Of a DNA stretch of 64,000 bases, positions 38,426 through 47,821 are shown in pieces. A program made the translations under genes and the position numbers. This stretch comes from Flavisolibacter ginsengisoli DSM 18119. Lineage in GTDB: Bacteria; Bacteroidota; Bacteroidia; Chitinophagales; Chitinophagaceae. The stretch lies in contig NZ_FQUU01000002.1 of the NCBI RefSeq assembly GCF_900129295.1, positions 10,488 to 74,487 on the forward strand, in the 5' to 3' direction. Every line of letters begins with the position of its first letter. Within the stretch, counting starts at the first letter, position 1. Under the pieces are notes generated by a model. The model had not been told where the DNA came from, ran no database searches, and saw nothing but the letters and a program-made list of their open reading frames with translations.

Positions 38426-38713
38426 GACATTCTAGTAATGGCAGGAAAGAACCATCAAAGATGGCTTAATGGTTAATGGTAAAGCATGCCAGATTCATTT
38501 TGCCTCTCTTTACTGCCCCGACTTATTAAATCATTTGCATCAAACCTTATAATTTTTACAATCAATCAAGGTGGTGTATCAACAGTATCCTTTTGATAGG
38601 TTATATTTCTTATCTACCTACCAAATGCGTTAAGGGATATGACTAGGATTGAAAACATTTCCGATTCCAGCTATTGATTCAATGGGGTTGCTCTTAAATG
38701 TAAAACCTTGCAA
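38426..38713. other. intergenic stretch after the repeats
   Basis: No gene is supported. The only recognisable item is a decayed B arm (CTACCTACCAAATGCG... at 38614-38650), apparently left by an older family 2 element. Confidence 0.45.
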
Positions 38714-38757
38714 TAAAAAAAGAGGCTATCTCAACCTGAGATAACCTCTTTTTTATA
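38714..38757 (-). terminator. rho-independent terminator of the BNR-protein gene
   Basis: AGAGGCTATCTCA, loop ACC, TGAGATAACCTCT: a 13-bp stem with one mismatch. On the minus strand it ends in a run of seven T. It lies 15 bases past the stop of the beta-propeller gene. Confidence 0.88.
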
Positions 38758-38771
38758 AACAACAATTGATA

Positions 38772-41700
38772 TTAATTACCATTCCAAACAGGCACCCTTC
38801 CAGGTGTGTAAGGAGCACCTGATCTTTCCATCAGATCATCCAGCTTTTTGACATCTGCACCAATGGCTTTCAATTCTGATAAAACCGAAACAAAATCTTT
38901 CACCGCCAATTCATAAGATTGCAGGTACGTATTGGATGGAGCTGATGTTGTTCCCCACAATCCCCCAATAATATTATTGATACGACCATTCAAAGATGGC
39001 AATGTTTCGAACTCTCTTTTGGAGAGCACATCATCCCCGTTGAGCTGGTCATTGACTTCTGTTAATCTCTTTTCAAGGTCATATATATTTTTAGAAACTG
39101 TAAGAGGTAATGCAGGCGTTTGAATTACAGCTTCCTTCATGTACTTTATTTTGTTGGCCAATTCTTCGCGGTATTGGTCTGCAGCGGCCGCCACTCTTCT
39201 CAATTCCGCTACCTTTTTACTAAATACATCAACCTGTTTCCTGTCGGCTACCGGCAAGGCACCTGTGTGTAATGCCACTGCCTTGAATGGCTGTGCAGGC
39301 ACCAATTCTGTATAACTGCCATCTTCAAACTTACTAAGAGACACCTTATAATTTCCAGGCATGGCCAGGTATCCTTTTTCTTTATCGCTAAATACAAAGG
39401 ATTCATCAAAAAGTGTAAGGTCAATTGGTCCATAAGGTGCATAGCGAAGGTCCCAAACAATTCGGTTGAATCCTTTTTTACCTGGTGCCTTTATCCTTCT
39501 CACTACATTGCCATTTTCGTCTGATACAATGAACAGCAAATGAGGTGCCGGCTGGCGGTCTTCTAATCGCAGGCTATCGGTTGAAGGATAGTAAGGGGCA
39601 TCCCCTCTCTTTATCTTATCTGCTTCCACTTCCTTTCTTTTCTCCTTTAATGTTTTCAGATCTTCTTTCAGGTAATAATTAAAAACAGCACCAACCTGTG
39701 GATTAGGCGCTGTGTAAAAACTTTCACCCTGGAAGCCCTTGCCCCTCACGCCCAATGGTGTTGAAGGCACATACATCAATGCGTCTTTTACCGGGAAGAT
39801 CATGGCTGCCTTTTCCAGGTTTTCCTTCTTAAGGTTTCTTAAGGAAGAATAATCATCCAAAACATAAAAGCCTCTTCCAAATGTTGCCAGTACAAGGTCA
39901 TTTTCTCTTTTCTGAATTTCCATATCACGCACGGCAATGGTTGGCAAGCCTCCTTTTAATTGAGTCCAGCTTTGCCCCCCGTTATTGCTGAAGTACACAC
40001 CAAACTCAGTACCTACAAATAACAGATCGGGATCAACATGATCTTCCGCTATTGTATAGGCAGTGCCCCTGGCAGGTAAATTATTTTGAATAGCTACCCA
40101 TGTTTTGCCCCCATCCCTGCTGCGGTAAACATAAGGATGAAAATCGCCATACCGGTGATGGTTGAATGTAGCGTAAACAGTATTCCTGTCATGCTGCGAA
40201 GCGATCAATTGGTTCACATAGGTCTTTTCAGGAACACCAGGAATCTTATCGGCATCAACTTTTGTCCATGTTGCTCCACCATCCGAAGTAATATGTATCA
40301 GGCCATCATCTGTGCCTGCATATAAAATGTTTTGATCAAGCTTTGATTCTGCCAGGGTGGTTACATTACCATAGACATCAGTTGATTGGTTTTTCGCCAC
40401 CGCATCTACGCTCCAAACCTTTCCCATTATTTTCAGCTTATTGCGATCAAGTTGGCGGGACAGGTCAGGGCTGATTACTTTCCATGAATTGCCTCGGTCA
40501 TCTGTGCGGTACACTTTGTTGGCAGCAAAATAAAGGCGTTTGTTATCAAATTGTGAGATCAGCAGCGGAGCATCCCAATTCCACCTGTTAGCAGCTTCAC
40601 CGTTCATTTCAATAGGCTTGATGTCAAAGAACTCTCCGCTCTTGCGGTCGTATCTTACCAGGCCTCCGTATTGCGACTGGGCATAAACGATATTTGGATC
40701 TGATTGGTCCACCTGTGTTTCAAAACCATCGCCAATGCTGGTGAAATACCATTCAGAACTAAAGATGCCGTTGTTACTCAACGTTCTTGAGGGACCACCT
40801 ATACTGAAGTTATCCTGCGTTCCGCCATGTATATGGTAAAAAGGCTCACCATTATCTGTGGTCACCTTATAAAACTGTGTGACGGGAAGATTGGGTTTGA
40901 ATTGCCAGTTGGCTGCCCCATCAAAGCTTTCATATAATCCCCCATCACAGCCTTCCAGTAAATGGTCTGTATTGGAGGGATCTATCCAAAGCACATGGTT
41001 GTCGATATGCTTACTTTTTTCTCCCACCATCTTAAAGCTTTTACCACCATCAAGACTCACTCCTGCATATACATTCATGGCATAGAGCTTATTGACATTC
41101 TTTGGATCCGCAAAAAGCCTTTGATAGTAATTACCTGCAGTTGAATACGTGCTTTGCTTTTCCCAACTGGATCCCCGGTCATTGCTTCTATACAATCCTG
41201 CACCATCCGAGGCTTCCACAATAGCATAAATTACATCCGGGTTGGCAGGAGAAATAGATAATCCTATCCTGCCAATATCACCTTTAGGCATGCCACTCAT
41301 GATCTTATTCCAGGTAGCGCCGGCATCGGTGCTTTTATATAATGCCGATTCAGGACCTCCACCTACATACATATATACTTTCCGCTGTCTTTGGTGAGCG
41401 GCGGAATACAAAACATTAGGATCCCTGGGATCCATATGGATCTCGTTGAAGCCTGTATTCTCACTAACGGATAAAATGTTCTTCCAGGTTTTTCCACCAT
41501 CTGTGGTTTTATATATGCCCCTTTCACCACCTGAAGACCATAAAGGGCCATAAGCTGCCACGTAAACAATATTGGAATTAGTTGGATCAATGACGATCCT
41601 GCCAATATGTTCTGAACTTTTAAGACCAACATTTTTCCAGCTTTTGCCACCATCATCCGACCTGTATACACCATCACCATAATCCACACTGCGCTGGTTA

Positions 41701-42083
41701 TTGCTTTCACCAGTACCCACCCAAACAATATTTGGATTAGAAGGATCGATGACAACACAACCTATAGAATAAGAACCCTCATTGTCAAACACAGGCGTAT
41801 AGGTAATACCTGCATTGGTAGTTTTCCATACACCTCCTGCTGCAGCAGCCACATAATATTCATTGTGATTCTGTGGATTTACCGCCAGGTCGGCAATTCT
41901 TCCGGATGTGATAGCTGGGCCTACATTCCTGAATTTGAGGCCATTCAATGTAGCTGAACTCAAAACCTCCTGTCCCTGGGACTTTTGGGAGGGGTTTGAT
42001 TGTTTTTTTTGAGCGTAGACACTAAGAGAAGTAAACGAAATTACGAGGAAACTGAAGCCAGTTAAAGCAGATCGCATATGCAA
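38772..42083 (-). CDS. secreted sortilin/BNR-repeat beta-propeller protein
   Basis: An 1103-residue protein with a signal peptide (residues 1-24). It is filled with Asp-box/BNR repeats such as YRSDDGGKSW, YKTTDGGKTW, YRSNDRGSSW and YRSRDGGKTW, each separated by blades containing DPSNPNIVW-like strands. This is the Vps10/sortilin-like double-propeller layout often annotated as glycosyl hydrolase in Bacteroidota. After about residue 730 come a linker, a beta-sandwich region (LLFIVSDENGNVVRRIKAPG) and a C-terminal helical part (about 930-1080). A catalytic site cannot be assigned; binding of peptides or glycans is equally possible. It has its own terminator. Confidence 0.85.
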   Translation of the reverse strand: MHMRSALTGFSFLVISFTSLSVYAQKKQSNPSQKSQGQEVLSSATLNGLKFRNVGPAITSGRIADLAVNPQNHNEYYVAAAAGGVWKTTNAGITYTPVFDNEGSYSIGCVVIDPSNPNIVWVGTGESNNQRSVDYGDGVYRSDDGGKSWKNVGLKSSEHIGRIVIDPTNSNIVYVAAYGPLWSSGGERGIYKTTDGGKTWKNILSVSENTGFNEIHMDPRDPNVLYSAAHQRQRKVYMYVGGGPESALYKSTDAGATWNKIMSGMPKGDIGRIGLSISPANPDVIYAIVEASDGAGLYRSNDRGSSWEKQSTYSTAGNYYQRLFADPKNVNKLYAMNVYAGVSLDGGKSFKMVGEKSKHIDNHVLWIDPSNTDHLLEGCDGGLYESFDGAANWQFKPNLPVTQFYKVTTDNGEPFYHIHGGTQDNFSIGGPSRTLSNNGIFSSEWYFTSIGDGFETQVDQSDPNIVYAQSQYGGLVRYDRKSGEFFDIKPIEMNGEAANRWNWDAPLLISQFDNKRLYFAANKVYRTDDRGNSWKVISPDLSRQLDRNKLKIMGKVWSVDAVAKNQSTDVYGNVTTLAESKLDQNILYAGTDDGLIHITSDGGATWTKVDADKIPGVPEKTYVNQLIASQHDRNTVYATFNHHRYGDFHPYVYRSRDGGKTWVAIQNNLPARGTAYTIAEDHVDPDLLFVGTEFGVYFSNNGGQSWTQLKGGLPTIAVRDMEIQKRENDLVLATFGRGFYVLDDYSSLRNLKKENLEKAAMIFPVKDALMYVPSTPLGVRGKGFQGESFYTAPNPQVGAVFNYYLKEDLKTLKEKRKEVEADKIKRGDAPYYPSTDSLRLEDRQPAPHLLFIVSDENGNVVRRIKAPGKKGFNRIVWDLRYAPYGPIDLTLFDESFVFSDKEKGYLAMPGNYKVSLSKFEDGSYTELVPAQPFKAVALHTGALPVADRKQVDVFSKKVAELRRVAAAADQYREELANKIKYMKEAVIQTPALPLTVSKNIYDLEKRLTEVNDQLNGDDVLSKREFETLPSLNGRINNIIGGLWGTTSAPSNTYLQSYELAVKDFVSVLSELKAIGADVKKLDDLMERSGAPYTPGRVPVWNGN

Positions 42084-42234
42084 GGTTTATTATAAAATTG
42101 AGTCAGGAAGATACAGCAGAAACCTTGACCAGTAATCAATTTAATGACGCCTCTAAATTAATGCCCCCTCTCCTTCATAAATAGTCAAAGTATAGGGGGC
42201 CATTTATATTAACCCTGTGAGTAGAATGATTATG
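42084..42234. other. gap between ackA and the BNR gene
   Basis: A 151-base gap. GCCCCCT (42163-42169) pairs with AGGGGGC (42194-42200) across a 24-base loop and may form a weak terminator for ackA; there is no strong T run. The promoter of the BNR gene should also be here, but none is clear. Confidence 0.35.
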
Positions 42235-43452
42235 TTATGATAAGACCGAGGGCTGCTTTTCTATTAATTCAAAGCATTGCTCAACGATCTCTAATTCTTC
42301 GTTGGTAGGCACCACCAATATCTTTACAGGAGAATCATCTGTATTGATCTCTCTAAGGCTTGCTGAACGGACCTTGTTTTTCTCTTCATCTAGTTTAATG
42401 CCCAGGAAATCCATCTCAGCACAGATCATCTGACGAATAGCGCAATCATTTTCACCTACACCTGCAGTAAACACTATGGCATCAAGCCCGTTGAGCACAG
42501 CTGCATAGGAACCTATATATTTTTTGATGCGGTAAGCATACATGTCATAGGCCAACTCTGCCTGTTCATTACCCGCTGCAATTCCTTTCAATATATCTCT
42601 CATATCGCTAAACCCGGTGAGGCCCATCATCCCGCTTTGTTTGTTCAGCAAGTTGTTTACCTGGTCAAGGCTGTAACCCAACTGGTTTACCAAATGAAAA
42701 ATAATTGACGGATCTATATCACCCGAACGGGTACCCATGATCAAACCATTCAGCGGACCAAACCCCATACTGGTGTCTATTGACACGCCTGCATTAACAG
42801 CCGTCATGCTACAGCCATTACCAAGGTGGATGGTAATGATCTTTGCTTTATCATTTTTTAAATATTGCAGGGTCTTTGCTGTTACATATTTATGGCTGGT
42901 ACCATGGAAGCCATAGGCCCTTATGCCCCTCTCACTATAAAAAGATTGCGGGATAGCATAACGATAGGCCACCGGAGGCATTGTCTGGTGGAAGGCAGTA
43001 TCAAAGACTGCTATTTGCTTGGCAAGGGTAAATATCTTTTCCGCCACTTCTATGCCCAGGTAATTGGCGGGGTTATGCAAAGGCGCTAATGAGAAAAGTT
43101 TTTTGATCTCGGCCTTTACTTCTTTTGTGATCATAGTAGTAGAAGCGAAGCTTTCACCACCATGCACTACCCTATGCCCCACTGCTTCAATTTCGCGTGG
43201 ATCCTTTATTACGCCCACTTCTTTATCTGTAAGTAGCTCTGCCACCTGTTGCAGGCCAGCTTCATGATCCACCAGGTCCATTGTTTTGCGAATGATCTTT
43301 TCCTCGTCACCCTTTAAAAGCTTGTGTGTGATGATGGAATTTTCCAGGCCTATGCGCTCCACCAATCCTGTGCAAATAGGTTTGGTATTGGGCATCTTGA
43401 ATAACTGGTATTTGATTGAACTACTGCCTGAGTTAATGATAAATATGTTCAT
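42235..43452 (-). CDS. ackA: acetate kinase
   Basis: A 405-residue ASKHA-fold kinase. INSGSSSIKYQLF starts the protein, and GHRVVHGGE, the catalytic-Asp segment AVFDTAFHQTMPPVAY, GFHGTSHKYV, IHLGNGCSM and FTAGVGEN follow in the expected order. It converts acetyl phosphate and ADP to acetate and ATP. It follows pta by 61 bases on the same strand, the usual pairing. Together with PFOR in this window it gives ATP from pyruvate without respiration. Confidence 0.96.
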   Translation of the reverse strand: MNIFIINSGSSSIKYQLFKMPNTKPICTGLVERIGLENSIITHKLLKGDEEKIIRKTMDLVDHEAGLQQVAELLTDKEVGVIKDPREIEAVGHRVVHGGESFASTTMITKEVKAEIKKLFSLAPLHNPANYLGIEVAEKIFTLAKQIAVFDTAFHQTMPPVAYRYAIPQSFYSERGIRAYGFHGTSHKYVTAKTLQYLKNDKAKIITIHLGNGCSMTAVNAGVSIDTSMGFGPLNGLIMGTRSGDIDPSIIFHLVNQLGYSLDQVNNLLNKQSGMMGLTGFSDMRDILKGIAAGNEQAELAYDMYAYRIKKYIGSYAAVLNGLDAIVFTAGVGENDCAIRQMICAEMDFLGIKLDEEKNKVRSASLREINTDDSPVKILVVPTNEELEIVEQCFELIEKQPSVLS

Positions 43453-43513
43453 TGCTTTTTGCGTTCAGTTATTGTTATATGGGTCTTTCATTAAGCAGTT
43501 TACTAAAAGCTGC

Positions 43514-45661
43514 TTAAGCCAACACCGTTGTTTCAACTGGCTTTTTGGATCCAGGCAATTCAGTGGCACTGTTTTCCTGGCTTTGAATGGCAGTGATGAT
43601 CACGGTATTGAATATATCATCTACCGTACATCCGCGGCTAAGGTCATTTACCGGTTTGTTTAACCCTTGCAGCATTGGCCCAATGGCCAATGCACTTGTT
43701 TCTCTTTGCACGGCCTTGTAGGTATTGTTGCCGGTATTCAGGTCAGGGAAGATGAACACATTTGCCTTGCCTGCCACTTCAGAATTGGGTAGCTTTTGTT
43801 TGCCTACCACGGGGTCTACAGCGGCATCATATTGAATGGGACCTTCTACCTTAAGATCTGGTCTCTTTTCCTTCACCAGCCTGGTAGCCTGTCTTACCTT
43901 CTCCACATAACTGCCTTCTCCGGATGTGCCGGAAGAATAAGACAACATGGCTATGCGGGGTTCTATACCAAAACGGCGACTGCTCTCTGCAGAGGATATA
44001 GCTATTTCTGCAAGTTCTTCCGCTGTAGGATCCGGATTCACGGCGCAATCTCCAAAAACAGCCACACGGTCCGGAAGGCACATGAAGAATATGGAAGAAA
44101 CTATTGATATACCAGGTTTTGTTTTTACAAACTGTAAGGCGGGGCGAATGGTATGCTGCGTGGTATGATTAGCACCGGAAACCATACCATCCGCATGGCC
44201 TTTATAAACCATCATGGTACCAAAATAAGAGACGTCCGTCATCAGGTCACGGGCGGTTTCAAGCGATACGTTCTTGCTTTTGCGAAGCTCATACAAGGTC
44301 TGAACATAATCATTGTATAACGGTGACTCTACGGGGTTCACAATATCCAGGCGTGTATGTTCGAAGTTTAATCCAAGCCGTTTTATGGAGGCAGCTATCT
44401 GGTGGGCATCACCCAGGATGGTAAGATTTACAATTTGCTGGTTCAATAAGCGTGCAGCGGCTTTCAATATCCTGTCATCATCTCCTTCAGGTAAAACAAT
44501 ATGTTTGCGGAAAGCCTTTGCTTTTTTGGTGATCTGGTATTGAAACATATGTGGCGTCAATAACTCGGAATGGTAGGTGACCAGTTTTTCTTCCAGGGAT
44601 TTGACGTCTACATATTTATCAAAAGTATCAATAGCCAGGAGCACCTTTTTAGTATTGTCTGCAGTGATGCGTGAATGGATGGTTCCTAACCGTGCAGTGG
44701 TTTCAAAGGTTCCGCTTTTCACGGAAATGATAGGTATCACAGATGACAGTCCATCGACAAGACGCTGAACTGGTTTGTCAAGCTTACCCCCCACCGTTAG
44801 AACTATACCAGCCACTTTAGGATAATTCATGGAAAGGTTGGCCTGTATAGCACTGATAACAATATCTCCCCGGTCAGCAGGCGTTACGATCACCACGTTT
44901 TCCTTTATATGGTTCAGGAACTGGGGCACCTGCATGGCACCAGTTATAAAATTATCTACCTGGTTAGTAAGCTGGTCTTCCCCACACACCACCTTAGCAC
45001 CCAGTTGCTCATAAATTTCTTTCATTGTGGGGGCTGATAGGTTTTTATCTTCAGGTATCACTGAAAGAATGATCTCTTTATTCAACTGTAAAGGCAGCAG
45101 GTCTTTTACATCTTTAAGCTGATCTTGTTTTACTTTATTGACAATAACACCAATTACCTGCACTTCCCTCATTTCAAAATTGCGCAGTACTGTCAAAACA
45201 GAATTGATCACATCTGAGGTAGTCTTTTTTTCCCCGGAAACAACAATGATAGCTGGCGAACCAAGGTTTTTGGCAATGTTGATATTGGCCTCAAATTCAA
45301 AAGCGGTTCCTTCACCCACAAAGTCACTACCATCAATTATCGTAAAGTCGTGTGCCTCCTCCAGCTTTTTCACCTTATGTATGATGGTGTCAATCATTTC
45401 ACTCTGGCTTTCCTTTTCCAGCAGCTTTAAAGCTTGTTGCCTTGTAAAAGCAAAAGTCTCATCATATTGCAAAGGCAATTTAAAATATTCAAGAACGGTG
45501 TCTATATGCACATCCCTTCTTGTCTTTAAATCAGGATTGATAATTGGTTTAAAATAAGCTACTTTTTGTGCTTTCCCCAGCAGCATATTCAATAGCCCCA
45601 ATGCTACAATGGATTTCCCACTATAGGGCTCAGTAGAAGCAATAAAAACATTTTTGGTCAT
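43514..45661 (-). CDS. pta: phosphate acetyltransferase, long form
   Basis: A 715-residue enzyme. An N-terminal P-loop, BioD-like domain (about 1-215; STEPYSGKSIVALGLLN) is followed by a DRTGG domain (about 220-350) and the C-terminal PTA_PTB catalytic domain (about 385-700; MVSGANHTTQHTIRPALQ, SYSSGTSGEGSYVEKV). It interconverts acetyl-CoA and acetyl phosphate. The long form is allosterically controlled in enterics through its N-terminal region. It lies just upstream of ackA and is likely the first gene of the operon. Confidence 0.95.
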   Translation of the reverse strand: MTKNVFIASTEPYSGKSIVALGLLNMLLGKAQKVAYFKPIINPDLKTRRDVHIDTVLEYFKLPLQYDETFAFTRQQALKLLEKESQSEMIDTIIHKVKKLEEAHDFTIIDGSDFVGEGTAFEFEANINIAKNLGSPAIIVVSGEKKTTSDVINSVLTVLRNFEMREVQVIGVIVNKVKQDQLKDVKDLLPLQLNKEIILSVIPEDKNLSAPTMKEIYEQLGAKVVCGEDQLTNQVDNFITGAMQVPQFLNHIKENVVIVTPADRGDIVISAIQANLSMNYPKVAGIVLTVGGKLDKPVQRLVDGLSSVIPIISVKSGTFETTARLGTIHSRITADNTKKVLLAIDTFDKYVDVKSLEEKLVTYHSELLTPHMFQYQITKKAKAFRKHIVLPEGDDDRILKAAARLLNQQIVNLTILGDAHQIAASIKRLGLNFEHTRLDIVNPVESPLYNDYVQTLYELRKSKNVSLETARDLMTDVSYFGTMMVYKGHADGMVSGANHTTQHTIRPALQFVKTKPGISIVSSIFFMCLPDRVAVFGDCAVNPDPTAEELAEIAISSAESSRRFGIEPRIAMLSYSSGTSGEGSYVEKVRQATRLVKEKRPDLKVEGPIQYDAAVDPVVGKQKLPNSEVAGKANVFIFPDLNTGNNTYKAVQRETSALAIGPMLQGLNKPVNDLSRGCTVDDIFNTVIITAIQSQENSATELPGSKKPVETTVLA

Positions 45662-46007
45662 AACAATGAATTTATATCGGGCGCAAAATTGAGAAAGAAA
45701 ATGGCTTCACAGGATGATGCAAGTTAACAGAAACATGATTAAAGTCATGGTTCTCACCGGGTTGCTCCATTTAAAGCACAAAGGACGCAAGGGAATTCCT
45801 ATAGGATTGCAAAGCAATGTTAAAACACTATAAGGCCTTGAGGTACACCATTGGATTGACGAAAACTTCCAACCTTTCCTGCCATACCAATAAGCAATTA
45901 AAAATGCACATCCGGTCCACTTATCAAATAGCATCAGGGAATTGAAAATAACTCCTCATCACATGTTATATCCAAAATAACCTGGCCTTAAATTGGGTTT
46001 GCACCAG
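45662..46007. other. intergenic stretch upstream of pta
   Basis: A 346-base stretch that should hold the pta promoter; no good TTTG/TAnnTTTG match on the minus strand was found. A 75-codon minus-strand ORF across it is rich in Trp, Cys and Ile and looks like chance. Confidence 0.4.
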
Positions 46008-46074
46008 CTATGTGCCGCCTCTTTAAAGAGCCGTTACAAAGGCGGCACATAGCCGTTACATAGGCGGCACATAG
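46008..46074. repeat. inverted and direct GGCGGCACATAG repeats
   Basis: CTATGTGCCGCCT (46008-46020) is the inverse of AGGCGGCACATAG at 46040-46052. That word recurs at 46062-46074 within a 22-bp direct repeat (AGCCGTTACA then A/T then AGGCGGCACATAG). Either downstream copy could pair with the single upstream arm. Confidence 0.8.
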
Positions 46075-46210
46075 GCGTTGCACAATAATGGTAGCTTTTC
46101 CTTTGAAATGAAATTTTCACGATTCAGGTTAGCTGTGGATAAATTTTTCAGAGTACAAGCTTTCAAGCTACTAATATTTTTAGTATTTTGTTGCTCTATC
46201 GTATCAATTT

Positions 46211-47086
46211 ATGAAAACCCTGTTAACTGCTATTGCATTACTAATTTCAACGCTTTCCATCTCACAGGAGGTCCTGACATTTCCGGTTGTTAGCGCTGCC
46301 CTACTTCAATGGAAAGAAGTTGAAAAACAAATGCCAAAACCTATTATTGACAAGTTCATAAAAGACACACCAAAAGAGTTCCAGGCTTACAAACGAAAAG
46401 ATGCAGAAGTTGCTTTCCTGAATTTAGATAGCCTTCAAAAAGTTCTTCATTTCCTTGACTTGAATGGTGATGGAAAAGAAGATGTGATTTTTGAGGGGCA
46501 AAGTGATGGTGAGGCAAATGAAGTGGCTATTTTCATTAAAACCCGGCAGGGTTATAAAAAAGTATTTTTCACTTTCCAGGGAGTTGTGAAAATGGATTGG
46601 GAAAACAAAGCACTGTCAAGGCTGTATATTGATGACTGGGGATGTTGTGACGATTATATAGAACGCCACATGATTTATGACGTTAACTACAGCCAACTAG
46701 GCATTCCAAAATTCAAAAAAGTATACCAGGCACTTTCAATTTACAATGGTATTAAGCCTGACAGTTTACTTGAAAAGAAGTTTGCCTTTGAAGTGCTAAA
46801 TGAAGGATATAAAATGCGAAGCGCTCCTAAAATTGATGACGTTTCTGTGCAACCCTGGGATAACGACCAAATGAAAAAAACCGGCAGTGGTAACATAATA
46901 GGAAGATTGATAAAAGGTGCTACAGGAACAGCTTTAGCAAAACGCATGGACAATACAGGAAGAGAATGGTTATTTGTTCAAATTGATGCAGCATACTTTA
47001 CAAAGAATGATATCTTTTATGTAGAAAATAACTTCCCAACTAAATATATTGGATGGATTAGCAGCCGTTTTGTTAAGGCATTATAA
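46211..47086 (+). CDS. secreted protein with EF-hand-like loop and SH3-like tail
   Basis: A 291-residue protein with a signal peptide (about residues 1-19, cleaved near SISQ). Its middle part has a calcium-binding-like loop DLNGDGKED near residue 85 in an FG-GAP-style strand context, then IDDWGCCDDYIERHM. The C-terminal third (about 205-290) reads GYKMRSAP ... GNIIGRLIKGATGTAL ... WLFVQID ... YIGWISSRFV, which resembles a bacterial SH3-like domain. No enzyme motif is visible. A role at the cell surface or periplasm is likely; the ligand is unknown. It is monocistronic, between repeats and tmRNA. Confidence 0.75.
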   Translation: MKTLLTAIALLISTLSISQEVLTFPVVSAALLQWKEVEKQMPKPIIDKFIKDTPKEFQAYKRKDAEVAFLNLDSLQKVLHFLDLNGDGKEDVIFEGQSDGEANEVAIFIKTRQGYKKVFFTFQGVVKMDWENKALSRLYIDDWGCCDDYIERHMIYDVNYSQLGIPKFKKVYQALSIYNGIKPDSLLEKKFAFEVLNEGYKMRSAPKIDDVSVQPWDNDQMKKTGSGNIIGRLIKGATGTALAKRMDNTGREWLFVQIDAAYFTKNDIFYVENNFPTKYIGWISSRFVKAL

Positions 47087-47204
47087 AGAAGGAAGTAAGC
47101 ATGAATGCTTTCAGAAAATGTGCAAAAAAATTTGTTGGCTGCTCTACTGGTAAAAATTAATGCAAGCATATTGTAATGCTGAATGAATCATTGCTGCTAA
47201 AAGC

Positions 47205-47260
47205 AAAATAAAAGCCCTTTAAATTGACAAAACCTGAGGTCTTGAAATTTAAAGGACTTT
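47205..47260 (-). terminator. terminator of the tmRNA gene
   Basis: AAAGCCCTTTAAATT (47211-47225) pairs with AATTTAAAGGACTTT (47246-47260) with one mismatch, and an inner CCT/AGG stem extends it. On the minus strand the hairpin ends in CTTTTATTTT. It begins 13 bases after the tmRNA 3' end. Confidence 0.75.
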
Positions 47261-47272
47261 ATAAAACATTTG

Positions 47273-47643
47273 TGGAGGTGACCGGAATCGAACCGGTGTC
47301 CAAACATGATTTTCGAAAGCCTTCTACATGCTTATTTCTGAATTAATTGTCGGAAAAGAACCGGAACAGAACAAACCAATTCTCCTCTTAGCTGGATGAT
47401 CTTAAGCAAACAGTCACAGCCTTCTGTTGCAGCAGCCTGTATTTGTTTAATGTCGGCGGCGGCGCTTGGTTACAAGCCAACCTGCGCGGCGGCCCTAATG
47501 ACTACTTAATCACTGATTAGGCAGCCATGGCATACTGAGTATTGCCATTTATTGTTTTGAATATTCAGATTAAAGTGCTAATTATCCAACGCACTGCATG
47601 CTTATACTTTCAAAGACCTATGCTGTCAAAACCAAACACCCCC
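47273..47643 (-). ncRNA. ssrA: transfer-messenger RNA (tmRNA)
   Basis: About 371 nt. The 5' end GGGGGTG pairs with CACCTCC at the 3' end to form the acceptor stem, and the T-arm GGTTCGATTCC and its loop precede it. The tRNA-like head GGGGGTGTTTGGTTTTGACAG is typical. A tag reading frame ends GGC AAT ACT CAG TAT GCC ATG GCT GCC TAA, giving a peptide ending in NTQYAMAA, with the resume codon probably the GGC or one just upstream. GCGCGGCGGCC and GGCGGCGGCGC-type stems mark the pseudoknots. The CCA end is not encoded. It rescues stalled ribosomes with SmpB. Confidence 0.93.
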
Positions 47644-47650
47644 GTGATTG

Positions 47651-47684
47651 AGTTTATAGTTTATGGTTTGTAGTTTGTAGTTGT
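47651..47684. repeat. short GTTTGTAGTTTGTAG low-complexity repeat
   Basis: AGTTTATAGTTTATGGTTTGTAGTTTGTAG-type units in tandem, immediately upstream of tmRNA. It is similar in style to the GGTTGAA array in the nuo operon but of different sequence. Confidence 0.6.
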
Positions 47685-47821
47685 CGTAAATGTTGACAGC
47701 TTACTCCTTCATTCCATCTGAACTCTTAACAGTTTTTAATTGATACTATTAGTTTGAACAGCTTACAAATTTACTGAAAAGAATGAGGATGGGTGATAAT
47801 AGAATTGCTAATAATTATTAC

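Noticed and set aside
45707-45934. A 75-codon minus-strand ORF upstream of pta
   Set aside because: Composition is unlike a protein and it covers the expected pta promoter region.
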